The translations under genes and the position numbers were made by a program. Under the pieces are notes generated by a model. The model was given only the letters and a program-made list of their open reading frames with translations, searched no databases and had not been told where the DNA came from. From NCBI GenBank assembly GCA_950295325.1, contig OX485807.1, forward strand, positions 22,789,666-22,849,665: DNA of 60,000 nt, read 5' to 3'. This document shows, one piece after another, positions 37,919 through 50,470 of the stretch (its first letter is position 1; every line of letters starts with the position of its first letter). This DNA is from Polytrichum commune. Taxonomy: Eukaryota; Streptophyta; Polytrichopsida; Polytrichales; Polytrichaceae.

Positions 37919-39219
37919 CTTGTCAACACCTTAGGTTTTGAAAAAAACAAGATCTGAAATCTACGGTCCATATCTGTTTTTGAAAATTAATTTTTTATTG
38001 AGTTGGGCTTCTCCGGCCTCTTGAGGCCGGACAAGAAACTCCTCCTCCGGATCAGAGAAGCCCAACTCCAAAAAGTGCCGCCATGTAGGCGGCCATGTCA
38101 TTTTATCATCCATGAGAAAAGTTCACCACCATTGTTTTCTTCACCTAGTGTAAACACCCACCGGTCAAGAGTTGCATTTTCGACCAATCACAATTGAGAA
38201 ACGCCCTGTTTTTCATGACCGGTGGACTTCTCCAGCGTAGTGTAAACCGGCCCTAAGTCAGTCTCCGAAATCACCAGTTGAAGCTCAAGACTTGAGGACA
38301 AAATTACCCATCATTTTAGAGGAATGTAGAGAATATGCCCTCACATTAATGAAGAACATGGACAACACGGAACCCAACCCGGTGGGATTTGGAAACACAC
38401 ACTCGGATTTGGGCCAAAAGTCCTCCCCAGACACTGATTTGCAGCAGCAAATTGACAAAATGAATCCCCTGATTTTATTTGAGATTTGTACTAAGTGGGG
38501 AGACAGGCAGACAAAGCCCCCGACACCCCTCCTCAAAATAAGATATGCCTGTGGAGAGAGAGAGAGAGAGACCAAGTACACTAAGGTAGAAAGAAATACC
38601 ATAACCCGTGAAAATGAGGTGATTTTATCGCATTGAAGATCTGGTCTGACAATCATGAGATAATTTCCCAAGATAGACAAGAAGGATTCATGAAGAATGC
38701 AAGTTGTTTCATATTTTTCTGACCTATACAAAAAATGCTACAATTTTTCAAAGTGGAAAGTTGTCCAACCCCCTAGTATTCGTTCACTAGATTCTCCCTA
38801 CACCGAACACGGTAATCCGCATTTTTTCCATACAGAACATCGCCTAAATCGGTTACCTCATGAGTACATTAACACTTGACTCCCATTGGCTACACTAAGT
38901 TAAGTGTGCACGCATTGGAGTTGTTGCCGAGCCATGATCCGTTTTAGAAATGGCACTTCACCATTATGACGGTGGTCTAGTGCACGGTTAGAGGGTGGTT
39001 AACGGCTTATGTCGTTTGGTGGAGTTACTGAAATGCTATATTTTTTTTTCTTACTTTCTATCTAATATTTTATCCAAAAATGTCAAGTTGATTTTTGGAA
39101 CATTATAGAGCATTGCCAATTGTATTTGGTGAAAACTAATTACATCAATAGTAAAAAGATATATAGTATTGTGTAAAGTGACACCAAATATCACATCTAG
39201 TGTAGCTATCTAGCCAGAT

Positions 39220-39890
39220 ATTTTTGGACATAATCGGTCAAAATCCTAGTGTTCCCAAGTCTAGCCGGTTACATGTTGTGATCTTTCCGTTTTTTTCCCT
39301 TTATTGAATCATGTGAGGTATATCCCCATAGATTCCTCCAAAATGGTCGGTAATTTTTCGGAAGTCTTGAATTTTGGAAGGCTATTTCTCAAACTCAATT
39401 GGGTTCATTTGTGACCAACGGATGGTTTCCCCGTTCATTGTTCTAGCGTGAGGTTGGTCACTTAAGGCACGTAGACGAGCCTATTATGGCCACTCCCATG
39501 AGGTCTTGTCTTGATGTGCAATAAATTCAAGAAAAAAAGAAAAGAAAAAACCAAGTCGATTAGCAAATCTTGTATGAAGCCAATACTAGAGTCATGCGTA
39601 AAACATTTGGCATCAAAATTGCCGTTGAGTTTGGTTGAAGCATGAGTTTGGGAGTCATGCGTAAAACAATTTAAGTTTTCTTTTCATGCTTAAATTATCA
39701 TACCCAAAGAGTGGTGTTGGCTGTTAAGTACCGACTTTTTAACTTGTTGCAATAGATTGTTCTCGGATTTAGGGTGGTGCATCCGATGGTTAGACCCTAG
39801 TTTAGATCCAACACTTTTCTCAAAGTTTTTGGGATGGTAAGCGGAGGTCCAAGGGGTTTCACCCAACTTTCAAAATAGGCTAAATACACT
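39220..39890 (+). repeat. Family D copy followed by family A copy
   Basis: 39220-39440 carries the D signature (CATAATCGGTC, CCGGTTACATGTTGTGATC, TTCTCAAACTCAA). 39590-39890 carries the A signature (CTCGGATTTAGGGTGGTGCA, AGGTCCAAGGGGTTTCACCC). Both are diverged and noncoding. Confidence 0.5.
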
Positions 39891-42800
39891 TTGAAGGATG
39901 AGATTTGTGTTAATACACTTTAATTTCACTATCAACATATGAGTCTTGGCCAATTGTCGCATGCTCATGAAAGAAATATGCAAATATACTTCCAATCATA
40001 CATTTACTAAACTTTCAGTGGTATTGGATAGTGGCCCATGACTCATATGTTTGTAGTGTTTGTAACGATATTCAAAGAGCATATATGCGATCTATTTAAG
40101 TGGTTATTGTTGAGTGGGTGTTGAGCATTAATTATTTGGCTATCTCACCCAATGTGTCATTGTAACGATCCTTAGAATAATGCTAAAAGTATTCATTTTA
40201 GGAGTATATTAAACCGTTTTGCACCCAGAAGTAGGTGTTTGAATAAGGCATGTTTGTCTCATTACCCATTTCCAGTACGGAATCTGCACATTTGACCGAT
40301 GAACAATGGTTGCACTTTCCTCCTATTTTGACCCTCATATTACCTATCCACTTCTACTTATTCACCTTTTCTTATAATATTGGATCTCCCGCTTCAACAA
40401 TATCCATAATTATATTTGGAGAAAGAAATTTCTACAAAGGTGCCAAATCATTGGAAATCAACTACATACGGATGAACAAAAACAAGTAAAATTGCCTTCC
40501 ATTTCTCAAACATCTAAGTGTGCAATAACTAAACCTTATTTGTAGTGGACTTCCAAATTGAAAGATCTTTCAGTCTTCTACTATAAATACCAAGTACCTA
40601 CTTGGAGAAAGTGGTACCAAGGTGACATCAACGGGTTTGTTTCGCTTCTCCATGCAATTGCATGGAGAACTCCTGCTTAGGCCAACTTCCATGCCTGAGA
40701 GATCACTCCTTAAATACTAAAATTGATCTATGTAAGAACAATGATACACAACATTATTCAATTCCAATTAGTTGTTCCATTCTCTAACAATATTCAGTGA
40801 CAGTGCTTTGCCCAAATCTCACTTGTTTTTCATGCTAACTTTACTTATTGACAAGCATCCATAAGGTATAATTCTACCCCCGTACATGACATTCCCAACC
40901 CCACCCAACCTAGTCACTCATCTAAATAATGTTATGTAGGGTCATGTTCATTTTAAAAACATAAAATGTATAGAATATACATAATGCAGTTACACAAGTG
41001 AGGATTAACTAATGTCGCCCTTCATATACTAAGACTCGTCGGTATCTAAAACTTAGAAGTGAATTAGTATAGCATCTATAAACTCAAACAATTAGCAACT
41101 AGTGGGAGAATTGGGCGGTCTGTATACATACTAGAGTGGAGGTCTGACACAAAAGCCATGAAATAGTATGTAGCCCAGAGGTTATTTTTTTGGTTGATTT
41201 GACACTAGAATTAGTTTTTTTGGGGGAAAAAAAAAAACCCTTATTTGTCTACTTGAGATTATTTGAGATGAATTGGCAACAAACACATAGGGGTTGAAGT
41301 TTCTATGTTGGAGGGATGAGAGGCACACTCATATGCAATAATTTCCTCTCTCCGTTGCCATTGTTCCAAGCCATCCTCTTGACTGCACATGGATGGAATG
41401 ACACTAAGGTACACGTGTGTAATTTTGGACACTTTTCTCTTTGTGCTTACTTTCCATAAAATGTCATGTTGTAGGGCACTTACAATCAATGTAAAAACAT
41501 TTACACATGATTGAACATGAATTTTCTATACAAAAAAACTGTATATTGTATTTAAATTTTTTGTAATTCTCAATCAATTTTTAATTTGTCACATGGTGAT
41601 CTACAAGTTGAGTGGAAGTCTACAAATGGCTATTGGCATCAATTTGCTCAAGAATATCTTCTTTTCGCATACTAAAATATAAACACATGATACATGCCAT
41701 TGGTATGCTCAATAATATCTTCACCTTGCATACTTAAATACAAAACTATCACTTCAAGTATTCTAATATGTTACACCAAGTTTCGTAATGGAAAGAAATT
41801 TTCACTTCAAGAAGCTACTATTGGTGACAAACATTATCATGTTGACAATAGCGGTCATGACACTTTGAAACCTCTAGACATCTAATCTAGACCATTCATC
41901 AATAGTGTGTGTGACTCTAAATATCATAAATGATGTAGAGTTCCTAAATTGAGCATCCATTGACAAATTATAGAATGTAAAGGTAGGAAGAAATATCCCT
42001 TGTGCCCAAGTACTACTCAAGTGTTCGTCCCCCCAATCCTCTGGGGCTTCCATGGGACAATTGGGTGGAAGCAAAGTACAGTGTCCTTATTTTGATGTCA
42101 CACTGCAATTTTTACCGATCATTGATGAGTTACAATAACTCCTACACTCAATAGTCTTTACATCATATAAAATAGGACTCATGCATATGATATATAATGT
42201 TAATTACAAGAGGTTTAGGGAGAGGGAAATAAAATTAAAATGAAAATTGTCTTTCGTAATGTTTACATCATATAGGGGAATTTTATGTAAGTTACATATC
42301 CAAGATCATAGCCCCTATGAAATATGTCTATGAACTTTAAAATTTTAAAATTTTAAAAAACACTTGTGTAGTTTTAAATGTACAATATCCTCTTTAGAAT
42401 TCATGAATATAATATGGATTATATAATTTATGTTTGTAGACAATTTTGAGGACATGTTTGAAGGCTTAGGACTTTTCAAACACCCACTAACAACATACAA
42501 CAGTGAAGTTCTAAATAACTTGACATGTTTGAAGGCTTTAGGACTTTCCGTATGTTCTTTTCATGAAAGTTATATTATATGATTCAAAGCATGGTTCCAA
42601 GTACTCACCTTTTTTTTGAAGTATATTTCTACACCTATTTAATACAATGTTGATGTCAACACTATGGCATATGTGGTGGATAGGGCGTTCGAGTTGGGTA
42701 CATACATAATGGGTTAGAGTTTTGGTCTTGAATATGTGGTGAAGAGTTTTTTGGACATGTGTAGGGTTCAACCACCTACAACATACTTGAACCACGGAAG

Positions 42801-43119
42801 TACTTAAAGGGACTACAAAATTCCCCCAAAAAATATGGACACTCTAGCTTGCTTTCACCAAGTTGTGTAAGATTAGTAAGAGTCCCCTCTACGGCCCTCT
42901 TTCTATATGGGGGAATGTACTAGGATGTAAGCTCAAACTTCAGGCCATTAATTTCGGAAATAATTCATGGGTAGCAAATTGTACTAGACATTTGCAGTTG
43001 CATACAACATACACTGTTGATACGCAAAAACATGTGGGGCCCTACCCGACATCTAATATGTGTCAAATCCTAATTGATATTAGGTTGTGATTTAGATAAT
43101 GTTCATGGTTGCCATTTCA
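39891..43119. other. AT-rich intergenic DNA, no gene
   Basis: A short direct repeat of GACATGTTTGAAGGCTT (about 42452 and 42522) and the reverse partner of the 35.5-kb repeat (40140-40255) are the only structures noted. Confidence 0.5.
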
Positions 43120-43184
43120 CTCTTGTAAAGTGAATAGTACTTATGTTGAGCATTATTCGCTTTGCAAGAGTTGCTCAACATAAG
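43120..43184. other. Interleaved inverted repeats (pseudoknot-like order)
   Basis: Segment A 43120-43136 pairs with 43154-43170 (15 of 17, both mismatches wobble-compatible in one strand). Segment B 43140-43151 (CTTATGTTGAGC) pairs perfectly with 43173-43184. The order A, B, A', B' is interleaved rather than nested. No gene is near. Confidence 0.7.
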
Positions 43185-44002
43185 AAGGGCATGATTCTCC
43201 TAAAATGCTCAAAATTTCTGGCACTAGGGGAGCAACACCCTCGTGCTAAGTAACGTTATGTGCATTGAGGCACCAAGAGTTCCCAAAACAGATGGTGGAG
43301 GATTCAACTGAACATAACATTATTCAACTACACGGTTTTGTTCCATTCTATACTCAGCATGTGACATAGGCCTCCACTTTCTTACCTTCATGGGAAGAAA
43401 CTTGAAAAATAGGAAGAAACTGACGTTGGTACGGATAATGAATCGTAAGAATATTGTGAATAGTGTTGGTGTTTTCAATAATATTGTTGTTATGAACAAT
43501 ATTGTCAATGAATAATACTGAGATGAACAGTGATCCATGCGATCCATGTGAATAGTGCCGGGAGTATAACTGCACCCAAATTTCCAAGTGTTAGCATGAA
43601 TCATGAACAGTAAATGACCATTTTTACTTTGTTCGGAGACCCACAAAATATAAATGACATATTCCAGGATCATGGAACTGATCAACTCACATGACTGAAC
43701 AATGTTACAAAGGAGCAAAATACTCCACCCTCAATAACTTAATGATACGCGGTTCTTCATGGAGAAGAAAATTAGTGCCGATGACTCATGGTCGGCTGAG
43801 TGGTCGGTGTTTGACAACTCCTCAAGTGGAAGTTCGGCCACCGTCTTAAGTTAGGCCGTATTGGGTGAAGGAGTTGAATGTTTCTCTTGGAGATCGTGTG
43901 TTTTTATTTAGCCTAGTAATCACACATATAGAAGAACGAGACCCTTTTCTCTGACCAAAGTGCTCTTGTCATCTCCCAACACCATAGGTGATATGGTCGT
44001 AC

Positions 44003-44230
44003 GGTACTACACCGATAATCCCAATTAGTGTGTGTTACTATTTGGAGTTACGCAGTGCAATAACGTCAGACTCAAAAGTTCAATTTCTACTAACGAAAGT
44101 TTGCTAGGTTGTTCAGATGTTATAGAGCTTAAATGACTTTACTTGGTAGAGTATTACATTCTAATTAAATAGGTATGACACTTCGTAACTTCAAATAGTA
44201 ACACACACTAGTTCGGATAATCATTGTACC
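44003..44230. mobile_element. Foldback/MITE candidate with ~55-bp inverted arms
   Basis: Arms at 44003-44057 and 44177-44230 share a perfect 19-base core TAGTGTGTGTTACTATTTG and flanking similarity. The interior contains a tRNA-like string (ACTTGGTAGAGTATTACATT near 44141) that also resembles 16724-16757. No clear target duplication. Confidence 0.45.
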
Positions 44231-44539
44231 AGTTGTGGCACAAAAGCATTGGCTTCTTAAGTGGTGGTGCCACATGTCACATACATGATACTAAAACTCC
44301 TTGAAATTGTCATATGCACATGGCTGCAAACACATTGTGCACCAAAAAGGTCAAATTTTACCCCTAGTTGTTGTAAGCCCACAACACAAGCCATGGACTT
44401 TGTTTTATCATTGCATGTCGAGAAACATGGCCATAACATGTACACCACTCTGAGCATGTCTAGTACTAGATGTCCCAACAAACTCTAAACTACAACCGTT
44501 AACCTTCACCACCTACATCAAATCCCACAACATCAAATA

Positions 44540-47500
44540 CCATCAACAACACCTCCATGTCCTCTTACAAAATGTACCATACACCTACCTTGGCATTAAA
44601 TTAGTCTCCTCCCTCACATGGAATCTACAACAACACGTTACTATTGGAAAAAGAAAGAAAGAGCAAAGTATACAACTTTTATCCTCCCCGGCTTCACTAC
44701 ACCAAAAACTTAAGATACTAAATATTGTTATTAGACCCGGGATCAAATATGATTTTTATGCGGTCCCGTTCTCCACTGCCAACATCCTTAAACTTCATAA
44801 AATCCTTATTAAACTCACAAAAATATATGCAACCTCCCAATGAACTCTCCCAACATATTTGCAACACTACCCATAGACAAATTTGGCATGGGCACATTCT
44901 CTCTCTTCCCACGGTACGCAACCATTCTTGCAAAACAACTATCACAAGCACTCAGCATCCCGTGCCCACTCGAAGATATCTATCAAGGTTTGGTTAAATA
45001 CACAATTATTAAATTTGAGGGCATGGAATACTTATCAAACATCAACGCATGTGCATGCATGTTATTGTTCCCTCACTACACACGCTCTCCACAAACACTA
45101 CCTTTCCATTACAACACCCCCCCCCCTTCCATACAAACTAGTACTCCTACCCATTCTATCCTACTCTCACACCCACCCAAAAAGCCAACACTACTAAATT
45201 TTTACATAAACTAGCATCCTTTAATGTTACTACCCTCCCACAACTCCAAGATCCTCTCCAACACTGTATACTTTCTTATACCGAGTTCCCAAAAAATACC
45301 ATACCAGATCCTCCGTTATTAAAGCAACGCTATTACATGCTCAAGCCCTCTTTCCCCCGCTACATACACCCCCCCCCCCTTTTCACATCAAAGACAACCC
45401 ATCACTCATCCACAAGAACTCAACCCGCTCACACCTCTCTCACCCCCACAAGGTACCCCTATCACCAAAATCACCTTGCTTATGCTTACTAAATCTAAAG
45501 ACAAATGGGGCACCATTAAACAAACTTACCAAATTACTCAAGACCGAATTAGACATAACATCACATCCACTTACTCACAACACAACACAAAGATAGACAG
45601 TACATCAACTCTACTCTCCACCTCCCTCACCTTACACTATCAACCCAAGAATGCAACCCTGATAAAGATATCATCACTACCCAACCCACCAACCAAATCC
45701 ATCCCCCATTCGCCTAGATACACAATCATACAAGAGCCTACCAAACATCCATCCCTCTCGACTGGCTCTTTTGGTTATGGGAGCATTTTTCTAGTTTCGT
45801 ACCCTCCATAACCCCTACTTTCCAACCGCCCCCACAAGACTTTGCCACTAAATTACTCCCTTGTAAATCCCCCCCCCCCCCCCTCAATCTATTTACTCCC
45901 AATACACATCACTTCTTATATTACTTTCCAACCCCATCTAACATGCCTCTCCAATTTACTCAAAATTATTTTCCTCATCAAAAATACATCCTATTCGGAT
46001 CCATGGGGTATATTTTCTCCTACCAATGGGTAGGCCGAGGCTATGTCCATCTTCCTCACTCCAACCTTCTCCCTGAAAGCCCTCCGTTAGGCCCGAATTG
46101 CATCACAACATCACCCACCCCCCACAACCTATTTGTCCTCATCATTCCCCATGAACATTGGTAGCATAACCTCCCCTCCCCCCCCCCCCCCCCCTGAAAA
46201 AAATCCTTAATTGCATGGATGTACACCATGTCATCACCATCCGCCTATTAACAATGCAATGCACACCCCCAAAATAGACCTATCCACTTATTACACTACC
46301 AAAGAACCACAACTACTCACAATCATAGGTATCCATCAATCTTCACTAAACACTTCTATACAAAACGTCCGTTCAACCCTCCCCCTCACCGTTCTATCCA
46401 TCTGCCATATGTCCCAACCACAATATCCATCACACATAGTAAAACCTCCCATATCCTCTCCATATCACACATAGCAAGACATCCCACTCCACCAACACCT
46501 CTACTTACTAAGACTCCCCCCTCCCCCATCCATCACTACCTCTCACTTCAATACCTTCCACAAAATGCACACTACACCGATGGTTCATTTACATTTTCAG
46601 ACAAAAGATGGCCACAATAATATTGTTGGCTCTGATGTCTTTTATGGCCCTATCCACACTTCCATTGAGGTTAACATCCTACGAGCCAAACTATACGTTA
46701 TTATCCTTGTAGTTCAACACACCATACATCTTACCACCAACGTCTTCATCTTCACTAAAATATTTACCTTCTCCATGATGATATACACCACCCATCCTCC
46801 AAATACAACCACCCATACAAACTTCTGATAGCCGCTATATTTTTTCATATCCAAAATATGGTACATAAAATCACAATCCAAAAAGTTCAAGCACATAATA
46901 ATATTCTCGGTACTGACGAAGCCGACAAACTCACCATACAAGGAGCTAACCGGAACCCTACACATGTGGACCTCACCCCGTTCCACCTCATTGGCCATTG
47001 AATAATTTATTAGCCCACCACTAGCCCACCACTAGCCCACCAATACCCCACCCCTGCCCAACATGATGGCTCCATTCACAAAAGTAAACAATATGTAGAA
47101 AACAAACATCAAAGCTCACAATCTCCTCTACATCTTTAACCTCCCCTGTGTTTCTAAATGGTTACAAAGCACAAACATACATCAACCATGGTCCAATCTC
47201 TTTTGGATTTCAAAGTCAACTTCCATTGCTCAAATCACTCGAGTCCTTTACAATTTCGCTAAGGCTGATACATGGGTAATCAACATAAACACCAAATCTT
47301 CAACACACCCCTCTCCCCCATTTGTACCCTTTGCTATCTTAAGCAAAACTATACATTCATGCAATTACTTTCATGTTGTACAAACAAACATATCAAAACC
47401 CTTTGCACCAACAAACACAACAAAGTTGTTCATGCACTTGTTGCCACCCTCCTCTCCCATCCCATCCCCTATTGCGTCATTACACCCTTGTACATCTTGG

Positions 47501-47665
47501 CACTCATAATAATCACCATCCCGATAACACATACCTTAATAGATTGGGGTTTTTCATTATCTATTACACATCAAAAGAGGTCAATCCTTATGAAAGTCAC
47601 AACGGAAGTATGTGGGCTTTATGTGGTCACTCTTCTTAGGTGGTCACCTATATCTGAATGATTTA
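44540..47665 (+). mobile_element. Decayed non-LTR retrotransposon (LINE) with RNase H, 3' half
   Basis: Fragments in shifting + frames give, in order: an RT thumb motif YTYLGIKL (44580-44603), ILNIVIRPGIKYDFY (about 44712-44756), FGMGTFSLFPRYATILAKQL (after a frameshift near 44840), RNase H YTDGS (46573-46587), ILRAKLY and VFIFTK (46676-46765), a KVQAHNNILGTDEADKL block (about 46886-46940), and a terminal Cys/His motif CTLC..LLSCCTNKH..KHNKVVHAL (about 47322-47450). This order (RT, RNase H, zinc-like tail) is that of I-superclade LINEs. Many stops and frameshifts, and two RNase H catalytic acids are replaced by Lys. The RT palm and an upstream ORF were not found before 44.5 kb, so it is truncated or decayed beyond recognition there. 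Strikingly G-poor, C-rich sense strand. Confidence 0.75.
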
Positions 47666-47689
47666 TGGCAAGGATTGCCATTTAGGATC

Positions 47690-48200
47690 GTCGCCATGAA
47701 GACACGTGTTAGCACGAGATTGGGCTATGTGCTAATAGTATAGACACAATTCTAGGTGCAACATTGAACATAATTGGGAGAACCTACATGATGACTTGAA
47801 GATATTAGAGAATCTTCTTGCTCTCTTCACTTTGACCTCCTATGACTTTTGGTTTTCAGCTCCAATTCTAAAGCTTCAAATGACAACATGCGTGATCAAC
47901 AATCGATAACCATAGGAGACAATTCTGGATTCGGTTTACTTTTCTTCATGAGGACACCTCTATTTGAGCACTACGTGTTTTGGTGCGACTCCAAGCATGA
48001 ATATCAAATAGACGTGTGTTTACATTGCATGCTCAAAATATGATAACCATTCTAGGCTCAACAATCGACATAACTGGGGGAGAGGGCAATCTATACGACC
48101 ATTCTATGAGCATGAGAATCTTCACTTTGATAATGAATGATATCCAACAACTATGAGAAAAATGGTTGCGGCATCCATGTGGATTCGCTAACCATCTTGT
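47690..48200 (+). repeat. Family E repeat, two head-to-tail copies after the LINE
   Basis: Each copy contains the 'tgtgctaat/tgctcaaaatatgataaccattctaggctcaac' and 'ataactgggggag...gaatcttcactttga' blocks, at 47725-47830 and 48028-48135. They directly follow the LINE remnant and precede the TIR element at 48206. Confidence 0.5.
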
Positions 48201-48205
48201 ACTAA

Positions 48206-49119
48206 GGGGTTGTTTACACCATGGACCATGAAGTCGTCCCAAGGCCCTGTAAAATTTGTGATTGGTTGTTGAGCTCATCCCGGGACCACTCTGGTTCACA
48301 CCAAGGAAAATAAATAAATAAATAAATAAAACGTCGGAGTGACCATGGAGCTCGAGGTCCCCAAAAGACATATTTCAAGGCCTACATTATTCACTAACAC
48401 GGTCCAACAAGTTTTGTTGTGGGAGAGGCAAAAGAGGTGCTCTAGTAGAAAAAGGCAGGGGCCCATGGTTGAGAAATACCGTTGCGTTAAAAAATTTATG
48501 AATTTTTTTGGGGGAAAGAGAAGACGAAGACAAGAGAATGAACAAACTTGAATTTTCTTTCTTTTCAAAATACCCCTTTTCGGACATATATTATCAAAAA
48601 TCAGCACATTCACTTTTTGGTGCATGATCGTTCATTGTTGGTCCACATTCGGTGTACACCTAGCAGAGCCCAACATTTTCCTTTTTAATTGCACCCATAC
48701 CCAGACCATGCCCATCAGCAGTGACCTATGCCCACCCATGCCCACCCATAGCATGACATGTGCGCACCCATGCCCACCCATGCCCACACATAGCATGACA
48801 TGTGCCCACCCATGCCCACCCATGCTATTCAAATTGCGCCCATGTATTCAAAAATTGTGTAATGTGTATTGTGTAATTGTGTAATGTGTCTTGTATGATT
48901 GTGTAATTGTGCCCCACCCATGCCCACCCATGAACAATAATATTGCACCCATGCCCACCCAAAACCCATGGGCATGGGCATGGGTATGGGCACCCAATGT
49001 AGGGCTCTGACACCTAGTGAGGAGCCCAAAAACTTTGTAAATTGATTATGCTTTGTAAGAAGTTGGACCATGGGAAAAGGCCATCATCTTCTTCCACGGT
49101 CCATGGCGTGAACCGGCCC
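48206..49119. mobile_element. Non-autonomous TIR element with PIF/Harbinger-like ends
   Basis: The left end GGGGTTGTTTACACCATGGA and the right end TCCATGGCGTGAACCGGCCC (49100-49119) form an imperfect inverted repeat that continues inward (CCATGAAG / CTTCCACGG). TAA precedes the left end and TAC follows the right. Contains an (AAAT)n tract near 48310 and a CCCACCCATG minisatellite. Frames inside match no transposase. Confidence 0.55.
48715..48980. repeat. Minisatellite, CCCACCCATG-like units
   Basis: Irregular arrays of CCCATGCCCACC units occur at 48715-48830 and 48910-48985, interrupted by a (TGTGTAATTG)-like stretch at 48855-48910. In the first array a higher-order block of about 48 bases (CATAGCATGACATGTG plus units) is repeated. 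It lies entirely inside the 48206-49119 element. Confidence 0.7.
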
Positions 49120-50470
49120 TACTTGCATGTCTCATGGCCTCGGGAGAGGAGGCTAGTCGGGGAACCAAAAGCCACCATTCAAGACCCCCCTACACGTTCC
49201 CTTGCCTTTAAGTGAGTAGGCTAGGTTATGGTGGATGTAACCGTGACATCACCGCGTAAGGCCGCAACATCATCATCATCATCATCATAATAAGAAGAAG
49301 AAGAAGAAGTTATTATTGTTGTTGTTTGTGGTGGATAACCTGGGCCCTGACACCCAGATCCAATCTCTCCCAACCTTTCGGGGTGGGTTTTAATTAAGAA
49401 GAAGTCCCGGTCCGCTTATGCCTCATCATCAAACCTCCGTGTGCCTGGGCCCTAATAATAAGCTTAGCTTAATAATAAAGTGAAGTGAAGTTGATTCATG
49501 AGCCATTTGAGAGGGGATCCGATTCCTCATGAAATGCCCACCGTCGACTTCAAGGCTCCATGGGACCCGAGTTTAATTACTTGCATACCTTACCCGAAAC
49601 TAAGTTAAGTTAAGGTAGGCTAAGTTAGTTAGTTACACCTGAAGGTGGTGAATAAAGCATGGGAGCATGATGGGTGGCCAGTGCCCAGGCCCACAAAGAC
49701 GGCTCACGTTTACCTTTTAGTAAAAGAAAGTAAAGTAAAGCTAAGCTTCACGTTTCCCCCCCCCCCCCCCCTCAAACCCGTCCCGTGGTGAATTCAACTT
49801 CACTTGGGCACGAGTGCGATGATATGATACAAGCGCCGTAACAATAACATAATGCCCCCTCCCCACCGGACTTTATCAAATAACTAAAGTCTTTCTTAAA
49901 AACCGGGTAAAGTTCCCATGGTTATTATAGGGGGAGGGCAGCCGGCTCTCCCAATGTACCTACGAGAACTTGCTCCGGGGATTTCCGAGTAGGTTTTAGT
50001 TAAGTGGTTTTCAAGCATGTTTGTTGTTGTTTTGTTATCTGGCAGCAATGAGAATGTTGGGTAGTGTTTTTTGTCCTGTCCCCAAACGCCTTACTACTCA
50101 TTTATCTTACCGTTGGTTTTTGTTAATGGAGCTCCCCGCGCCCTCGTAGGTAAGACTGAAAGCAACCAATCACAAGGGTAGGAAACGACACGTTTTAAAG
50201 GTCCTACATTCTCGCCTCGTGCTTAGGTGCCGATGGGAGGGTCGGTCGGTGCTTGAGGCTTGAAACCTCCGCTTTTAAACCTCGCCAACTGGGCTCGGCA
50301 CTTGATACTGTCGATGGTGTGAAGGCCGTGTTTTTAGAACCAACTGTTAGGCTTAGCTAAAGTCAGGTGGGGAGGGGGCATAAGCTTCATAAATAATAAT
50401 CAAATAAAGAAAGAAACAACCAATGTCGGGCACTCCAACGTGAATTTGAGCCCATTGGCCCTTACTCTAC
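49120..50470. other. GC-richer mosaic without a gene
   Basis: Contains trinucleotide tracts, short AAGCTTAGCTTAATAATAAAG and TAAGTTAAGGTAGGCTAAG-type degenerate repeats, a 16-C tract (49756-49771) and CG-bearing segments (for example 50190-50350). The composition differs from flanking DNA. Likely layered, unclassified insertions; no LTR ends or coding domain found. Confidence 0.4.
49270..49327. repeat. Compound trinucleotide tract (CAT, AAG, TTG)
   Basis: CAT, then ATAAG/AAG, then TTATTG/TTG repeats in succession. Confidence 0.9.

Larger units (their letters stand above)
36977..38253 (+). mobile_element. PIF/Harbinger-type transposon, internally deleted
   Basis: Terminal inverted repeats of about 35 bases: GGGCCGGTTTACACTACG at 36977 and its near-perfect complement ending at 38253. 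TAA follows the right end; the left flank has TAA six bases out, so the target duplication is blurred. Inside, 37480-37776 encodes 98 codons starting MDNRRREILCSLM and ending FKDRVRVSKPTFYLFMSF, matching the N-terminus of plant HARBI1/PIF transposases; the DDE domain is missing. A (GA)n tract (37867-37916) follows the break. Non-autonomous. It splits an older family D repeat. Confidence 0.7.

Noticed and set aside
48715-48985. CRISPR-like array
   Set aside because: Units are contiguous and degenerate with no unique spacers; it is a plant minisatellite.
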